From Aspidiotus rigidus (lineage: Eukaryota > Arthropoda > Insecta > Hemiptera > Diaspididae): DNA of 64,000 bases. The DNA is taken from assembly GCA_035079385.1 (NCBI GenBank), contig JAVHKY010000059.1, forward strand, positions 1,972,001-2,036,000, in the 5' to 3' direction. Below the pieces are notes generated by a model that searched no databases, was not told where the DNA came from, and saw only the letters and a list, made by a program, of their open reading frames with translations. How positions within the stretch are numbered: position 1 is the stretch's first letter; each line of letters opens with the position of its first letter. Of this stretch, positions 57,609 through 64,000 are shown one piece after another. The position numbers and the translations under genes are program-made.

Positions 57609-57858
57609 TGTGACCTCCAACAGAAAAGGGACCTTAGGGTGAAAACATTACTGTTATTTTCGAAAATTTCTGTAAATAAATTTATGAATAGTTTCTTCTT
57701 TATTTTGATCTCATTGCTTGTTGCATATGTCTGGTCAACATCATACCTACTTAATATTAATATTTGTTGATAATTCGTTTGTTATTTCTTAATTAAACGC
57801 AAAAAAACGTGGTATTTTTTTGTTCACCCTAAGGTCCCTTTTCTGTTGGGAGGTCACA
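57609..57858. mobile_element. 250-bp MITE, TA target duplication confirmed by an empty site
   Basis: Starts TGTGACCTCC and ends GGAGGTCACA. The inverted arms span about 33 bp (CAACAGAAAAGGGACCTTAG against CTAAGGTCCCTTTTCTGTTG). TA flanks both sides (57607-57608, 57859-57860). The corresponding place in tandem unit 1 (near 56991) reads GTCGAAACACGGTGATTGG without insert, giving an independent empty site. TA-targeting superfamily; no transposase. Confidence 0.92.
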
Positions 57859-57935
57859 TATGGTGATTGGAAATGAAAATTATTTAATGATATCATCCTT
57901 ATCGACAATTAAAATAAACAAGATAAACAAAATTA

Positions 57936-58093
57936 CTCAATTCATCAACACCCTCATCAACTATAACACACGTTTACTTACCAACTTCAACTTCTATCCA
58001 TATGAAATGTAACCTAACCCCTAGCTTAAATGTACCTCATAGGTTATAGTCATTTTAATGACAATAAACACCTTTCAAAAAAAAAAAAAAAAA
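57936..58093 (+). mobile_element. Short poly(A)-tailed retroposon (LINE 3' end)
   Basis: Absent from the matching position of tandem unit 1 (near 57066). Flanked by AAATTA on both sides. Its first 75 bp read FINTLINYNTRLLTNFNFYP then a stop, like the last residues of a LINE ORF2; an AATAAA at 58063-58068 precedes a 17-nt A-run. The 3' UTR differs from that of the other LINE copies in the window, so it belongs to another family. Confidence 0.8.
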
Positions 58094-58457
58094 TTAATAA
58101 AGTTCTTGTAAATTTTAACCAATTATTAATAGAAAAATTAGTTATCAATATTTCTGAACCAAATTTTAAATGAGTAAGTAAATTGATTGATTTAATCAAT
58201 AAAGAGATAGTATGATGATATCAATTTTATTAATAATAATTTATTTTCTTGGACATTTCCTTGTACATCGGGAGGGGCCCGGAAAGAACTTTTGACCGTT
58301 CAGCTACATGTAAAGCAGGAAGGGGCTTCAAAAACTTTCGACTTTCAGTCTATACCAGATGGACAAGAATGATGTCACAAGTTAAATGGGAGTTTGCGCT
58401 CAATCTGTTCTAGCGCACAAACGCGAAACGTTAACTGTATACTTCTAATGTGCGAAA

Positions 58458-60240
58458 TTTTTTATTTATTTATTTTTTTTATTTATTTTATTTTTACGAG
58501 CACTAGAGCTGCACGAGGGCTATTGGCTCGGCGTTACAAAAGTTATGAAAGTAATATTATAAATAACACATAAAAAAGGGAGGTTTTAAGGAAGTTGGTA
58601 GAGTAAGGAAAAGTGAGGAAGGATAAGAGGATGGAATATAATGTCGAGGGTAACTGCTTCAGGTAATGGTGTGTTAAAGTTTACAATGTGTGTATGTAGA
58701 AGGTTGTAGAGGTATAGTCGATGTATGTGTTCAGATGTGAGCGTAAAAGTCAGTTTGTCTTAGGTAATGTAGGGTATTCGAAATGATGTCCTGGTTGTTT
58801 TTGAGTGCTTGGGTGAGTGAAGAGGGGGTATCCGAAGAAGAGCGAAGGGGTAAAAGTCTGGGGCATGAAAAAAAGTGTTCCACTGTCAATTTGTCTTTTT
58901 GACAGTGGGGACATGAGGGAGGGGTTAGGATCTAGGGACTGATGAGGTGGGTGTGAGTAATTTTTGTGTGACCAATTCTGAGACGAGAGAGAATTACTTC
59001 TTCTCTTCTTGTGTTTTGAATGGAGGATGCCCAAGGAACCGGTTTTTTTTTTTGATACTGAGAAGTTTATTATTTGTTTGATTTTTCCAAAGAGTGTTCC
59101 ATGATTGTGTGATGAGAGAACGATAGTAATTTTTGTAATCTAGGGTTGGTAGGGATGAATTATCAGTTATTTGACTGAGGGAGGTAGCTTGTTTAGCGGC
59201 TTGATCAACTGCGTCGTGGTCGGGGAAATTGGTGTGTCCAGGGATCCATATGAAGATAATTTGAGTGTTGATTGTTTCCAAAGTGTGTAGTGTGAGAAAG
59301 ATGCGTTGGATTACAGGGTTAGAGTTGTATGCGTCTGTAAGGGAGTGGAGTGAAGAAAGTGAGTCAGTGAGAATAATGAATTTACCGTTTGGGGGTAGTT
59401 GAGAGAGGTGGGAAAGGCAGGAAAAAATGGCCATCAGTTCGGCTGTAAAAATAGAGGCTATATTTCGGATGCGATGAGAAGATATTTCCCCGTCGATGGA
59501 GTGTGCGTAAGCTGCTTTAGTAGATGTTTTCGACCCATCGGTGAGGCAAAGTGAATGGTCAGGGTATTCTTGAAGTAGTTTGTTGATATGTTGAGTAAAA
59601 CCTGGTTTGTCAGATTTTGGGATTTCTGTGAGATCTAGGCGTATTTTAGGTTGAGGGAAGGTCCAAGGGGGGAAGGTTGTGTATATGGGTTCTAGGGGAT
59701 GTACTATGAACGGTTTGTTGATCAGGTGATTGAATTGAAGGCGAATATGTTTGGTGGAGGATTGGTTGTGATTGTGGTGAAAGATTCGGTTAAAGATTGG
59801 AAGTTGTGGGAATTGTGCTACCGAGGATAAAAAGTTGGAGGTTAGGATGAGCCTTCGAAAGTGAAGGGGAGGATCTGGGGCTTCTGCACATAGGCTAAGT
59901 TTGGGGCTGGTGCGATAAGCTCTCAGGGCAATCCTGAGAGAAGATGTCTGGATGGGGTCGAGTAAGGCAAGGACGGTTTTTTTCGCTGTGTTGTAGATCG
60001 GGGAACCATAATCTAATTTTGAGCGAATAAGACTTTTGTATAGAAGAAGGAGTAACTTTCTGTTGTAGCCTTTAGATGGATGAGATATGTATTTTATTAT
60101 GTATAGAGCGCGTGTGCATTTGGCTTTGAGGGTTTTATTGTGGGGGGCCCAGGTAAGTTTTTGGTCAAAATGTAAGCCGAGAAGTTTGCCGTAGTTACGA
60201 GATGGGATTTTGTATTTAAATTTTATCTTCAATTTGAGGC
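58458..60240 (-). pseudogene. I-type LINE, 5'-truncated, RT thumb, RNase H and C-terminal zinc block
   Basis: The minus strand reads about 412 codons from 60232 to 58994: thumb region (NYGKLLGLHFDQKLTWAPHN, LLYKSLIRSKLDYGSPIYNT), then RNase H with all four catalytic acids visible (LTDGSKTSTKAAYAHS, FTAELMAIFSCL, IILTDSLSSLHSL, IWIPGHTNFPDHDAVDQAAK). A 5-bp insertion near 59005 shifts the frame inside KTQEE. The next segment (EEVILSRLRIGHTKITHTHL) ends at a stop and shifts again before PPSCPHCQKDKLTVEHFFSC, ending with a stop near 58736. The 3' UTR (GTAACGCCGAGCC...TGCTCGTAAAA) and an A/AAAT tail at 58458-58495 match the copy at 6570-7020. An RNase H after RT places it with I-group non-LTR elements. 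Fingers, palm and endonuclease are missing. Confidence 0.93.
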
Positions 60241-63200
60241 AAAAAAAAGTTCCTACGTCTTTTCTGACCCGAGTTATAGAGCAAAATGTGGTAAAAATAT
60301 ACCAATGGTAAAAAGTCGCTTCAATTTTACTCGATTTAGAAGTGAAATTTGACGCTGATTACAAAAAAAAATACTGGAATAACTTTATGAAGCTCGAAAA
60401 GGGACGGGGGAATTTCCTACTCTTATTTCGGAATCCTTGGCAAATTGTTCAATTTTGGACACATTTTGGTTTATAACTCGGCTCAGAAGAGACGTAGAAA
60501 CTTCTTTTGTAGCGCAAATTGAAGATAAAATTAAAATACAGACTTACAGATTTGAAGTATACTTGCGTTTTTGTGCTGGACCAGATTTAGCGCAAACTTT
60601 CATTCAACTAGTAACATCATTTTGGTCCACCCGGTGCAGAGGAGGCGGGAGACTCAGAAAAATTTCGACCATTCAGCTACGATATAATATATATATATGG
60701 GGGGGGAGGAAGTTACTTGGAGAAATTCTGAACATCGAGAGCTCTACAGATCAGGAGGACAGATACTTCAAAAATTTTGACCATCCATTGACAATACAAA
60801 ATATAGATTGGGAGGACTTAGAAATATTTCAACCATTCAAGCGGACACAGCGAAAGGAATTGGAGAATGTTGGAGTTCGGAGTTGAAAATTATTTCCTCA
60901 ATTATTAATGAAAATTTGAGAAGAGCTTGGTTCGAGAAACAATTGTTAGAAATACCTCTAAACCAAATTAAAAATAAGAAAATTGAGAAAATAGTTTTTA
61001 ATCTTGAAAGAGGAGTGAAAATTTAATGTTGCTTTGTTACGTACTAGGTTTTGCGGTTGATTATTATTGCCTACTGTACAGGATGTAATGTGGAAATTAT
61101 AGAAGAGAGCTACGCAGGAAATTTGCAAAATTCATCGGATATTCTGTATTGTAGGACTTAGTATTAAAAATTATACCTTTTTAATTAAATATTAACACGT
61201 TTGGTTAAGGGGTAATGATGGAAAGGAAAGTAAAATATAAAGCTCTCATACAGGAAATTTTGTTCATTTGAAGCGAAGTCCATTACGATTTTACTCGCGA
61301 GTAACGAATAACTCTACACTAACAGTCATTTATCATGGAATGAATAATATTCGAAATCGGATACGATTAATCTTCATATCAAAGGAATAGCAACGCAATA
61401 GTTCTTTCACAATATCCTTGCATCTAATACATACGATACTGAATAGTGCAATAAACAGACCCATGGAAAATCCTTATGTTCAAAGAGAATCCGTTGACAA
61501 AGCATACACTGCGGGACAAATTATACGACTTCTACGTACAAAACTGATTTTGCATATCAATTACTCTTGAACAGATATGTTGACATCGAAGAAGTATATA
61601 GTATAGCTATTGTCGGATGAATGAAAATGTCAATATAAAGAAACTCTGTTGCTTTACACACACTCCATTCCAAATAAAATTTTCGATTTCGGAAATATCG
61701 AGCCCAGGCAAGAACTCTTCATAAGCACCAAGGAGTATTTTGATTTTGATTAGGCGTTGAAAAGCACTAGTGACTCTCGCATCATAACTACATATAAAGA
61801 AGGAGAATGATAGGTTGAACGTCAACATTTTCACATCGAGAAATGACCATTTTTTTCGTATGCAGATGCTCCTCGAATCGGAATTGGTAAAAGAGATGAA
61901 AGAAATTCAGTTTTTAATTCCACCTCTATAGGTGTTTACTGAAACTGCGGTATTCATATCAATCAACGAATAAAATATTTTAAATAAAAAATAAAGGAAT
62001 GTGAATAAATTTGATTATTCAATTCTAGACAGATTATTCTAATTATGACCCGAAAAAATTTATAGACAGTTTGTAATTCCACGTAAAGGACATAAATTTT
62101 TCTACGACCTTCATAGGTATACGTACCATTCAAATACCATCTTCGGTGCATTTAGAAGACAAGACCTGAATGGTACCGAAATGTTGCGTGAAATTTCAAA
62201 TTCAAAATGCAATATTATGAAGTCGATAAATTTTCTTTAAAAAAAAATTGAAATCGACGAACACGACAACCTTGTTAGGATCGCCATTAAAATTGCTCTT
62301 GCATAACGTAATATCAACTATTTCCCAGTATTCGGCTAGAAAATTTGTCAAAATAAAGTTTTTTAGAATCCATAAATTTCAAAATTTTCCTACATATCTA
62401 CAGCCTTCACCATCAAACATTCTCGCTAACGTTCTTCTCTCTAAGTTTGAAGAGCTTTCTTGACCTTCTATACGGCATTACGATTCAAAATTCTCTGAAT
62501 TGCAAACATTCCCATTCTTTTCTTAATGACACCCGCGGTTCGAATTATCTATGTCGTTCCCCTCGTAGCTTACTTTCACACGTCATAAGTTTCACAATCA
62601 GAAATTAAGTCTACTTTTTTCTGAGAATTTGATACAGCCTGGAAGGTGAAGATCGTATTACGCAGAATGTTTTTTAGGAAGGTGATCTACGTCCACAATT
62701 CGATATCCGTCCCAATAAGCAATCAGAACACGGGAAAACTTGATTTGCACTGTTTAGTCAGCGGGCGGTCAGTCATGAAAACCTTAAAAAATGAGACTGG
62801 GAAGGGCAAGATCAACACTATTCTTGAATTGTAAGAATACTGATGGATGAGTATTAAAATAAAATGCACGCAGTCAACATTCTATATCATACATTCTCTT
62901 CACACGATGATATTGACTATCCGTTCTGTTTATATATGTTTGGAATTCCGACCAATTGTGTAAGACCATGACATAAACGAAATTCTTTCTTCTTCATTTT
63001 TGTGGCAATAAAATTTACTACTTTTCGTGAATGATTCTCGCTGCTCGTTGTTATAACAATTTACCAATGTACATTACACAACAAACTGGTTCGTATACTC
63101 GAGCACACGCCGGCGCCATTGAGCTAGGTTTTTGCCAAATATACAAGATTCAGGCGTATAGCGTAGTCAACAAGCGGCAAAATTAGGGCATGATTATTAA

Positions 63201-64000
63201 AGGGTACGAAAATTAGCACGGACCACGATAAGTCGACACAAAGGAAGCGTCAAATCACCACTTTCAAACCACATCTGCATCGATCGCCATCAGACTTTTT
63301 CTCGCAAGCAACAAGAGCTAATATCTATTTTGTATCGTATACAAAAATACTTACAAACTATCAGCTAAAGAGATTGGAAGAACTCGAAAAACAACAAGCG
63401 GTACGCGGCAGTTTGACTAAAGATAAAGCCTCATTTTGCACTGAAGCTCTAATCATTTTGCCTCGTGCATAGAAGGATGAATTCATTTCTATATTCATCG
63501 ACATCATCCTATATTATACTGCTATAAATGTCTAAAACGAACGGCTCTGGTTCATATCTCGAGTTCATTCACTATTTAGGATCTCGATAAATTATGCTGA
63601 ATAGACGATACAGCTCGCATTTTAAGGCACAACGATTCTTTCTTTTGATTTCGTGAAAAGCCAGCAAATGAAATAAAAAATGAATGCAGAAGTCTATTCG
63701 AGGCGAAAAGCTGGCCGAATTTTTTCAAGTCTGAAGATATCGTTTCACATTTGAAGTGTACTTCGGATATTTTTTTCTTTTCATGGAAGGGCTAAGCTGA
63801 GTACGATACTAAAAATTTATTCATTTAATTTCAGTTTAAATCGTGACCTACGACATTTACGCATTTCTGCACGACAAAAATAGCTTTCTGGTTCGTCACA
63901 TGCGCTCGAAGTGCAAGTTTGTCGAAAAAGTTATAACCGAATTCAGCATTTTTTCCTCCATTTCTTTCGATTCGGAAGATAATAACTTCGCCTCCATCGA
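60241..64000. other. Intergenic; dispersed motif in reverse orientation at 60630-60860
   Basis: No recognised gene. The 149-codon frame at 60437-60886 overlaps three reverse-orientation copies of the dispersed motif (AGAAAAATTTCGACCATTCA near 60656, AAAAATTTTGACCATCC near 60771, TAGAAATATTTCAACCATTC near 60820), so it is probably repeat-derived. From 61030 to the end I see only short unlinked frames. Confidence 0.45.

Larger units (their letters stand above)
56745..58395 (+). repeat. Two-copy tandem repeat, unit about 620 bp, second copy carrying two insertions
   Basis: Unit 1 (about 56745-57364) and unit 2 (about 57365-58395) align along their length: AGAACTCGATTAAAATAAT, CAAAATAACTGACTAGTCGA, CAATTTTATTAATAATAATT, GACCGTTCAGCTACATGT-like and AGGAAGGGGCTTCAAAAACT occur in both in the same order. 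Unit 2 is longer by about 410 bp, fully accounted for by the MITE at 57609-57858 and the retroposon at 57936-58093. No coding frame. Confidence 0.88.

Noticed and set aside
60437..60886. A 149-codon frame that could be a host gene
   Set aside because: Its second half consists of reverse-orientation copies of the dispersed repeat motif, and it contains no domain; probably chance.

Overview
This window looks like a piece of an arthropod, most likely insect, nuclear genome. It is AT-rich and has almost no host genes. It carries three relics of R1-type non-LTR retrotransposons (a group known mainly from arthropods), Jockey-like and I-type LINEs, a Gypsy-type LTR element, hAT and Mutator-like DNA elements, several MITEs and many tandem repeats. 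I cannot name the species from sequence alone. The only convincing host-type coding sequence is a C2H2 zinc-finger exon on the minus strand at the left edge (1-868). It begins at a textbook splice acceptor and runs off the window.

Layout. 1-868: zinc-finger exon with a 192-bp (two-finger) tandem duplication. 1603-1748: (GA)n microsatellite. 2711-3612 and 8281-9660: two copies of an interspersed repeat with 17-bp inverted repeats near its ends and an internal 130-138 bp expansion. 6570-7020: poly(A)-tailed 3' end of an I-type LINE. 13885-14800: 3' end of an R1-type LINE (minus). 16592-17157 and 21064-21178: a MITE starting CAGGGTGTCTACCAG. 18500-20850: a tandem-repeat district (104-bp x8, 150-bp x2, 59-bp x6).

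24366-29800 is the structural highlight, a four-layer nest. A hAT element (8-bp target duplication, 7 of 8 bases matching) carries a degraded transposase C-terminus. A Jockey-like LINE is inserted in that C-terminus with a perfect 11-bp target duplication. The LINE is in turn interrupted by a roughly 1-kb foldback element carrying the C-terminal part of a Mutator-like transposase. Further on, where the reverse-transcriptase catalytic motif should be, the LINE is interrupted by a 1.66-kb array of a 17-bp minisatellite. Because 17 is not a multiple of 3, the array is readable in several frames and produces spurious ORFs of more than 600 residues.

32560-38280 holds two more R1-type relics in opposite orientations. 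38513-42130 is a Gypsy-type LTR retrotransposon with gag (SAP domain, zinc knuckle), protease and integrase. It has lost the reverse transcriptase/RNase H region, and its 5' LTR is cut short and fused to gag. 44638-46653 and 51585-53955 are two related DNA elements with very long terminal inverted repeats flanked by TA; the first contains a decayed I-type LINE, the second a small hAT-like MITE. 46654-48320 is dense in a dispersed TTTTTCCAAGTCC-type motif and holds two small MITEs. 56745-58395 is a two-copy tandem repeat of about 0.62 kb; its second copy took up a TA-flanked MITE and a poly(A) retroposon, and the first copy serves as the empty-site reference. 58458-60240 is a 5'-truncated I-type LINE (minus) with an RNase H domain retaining its catalytic residues, broken by frameshifts.

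None of the mobile elements looks autonomous. The remaining stretches (listed individually) show no gene I can support.
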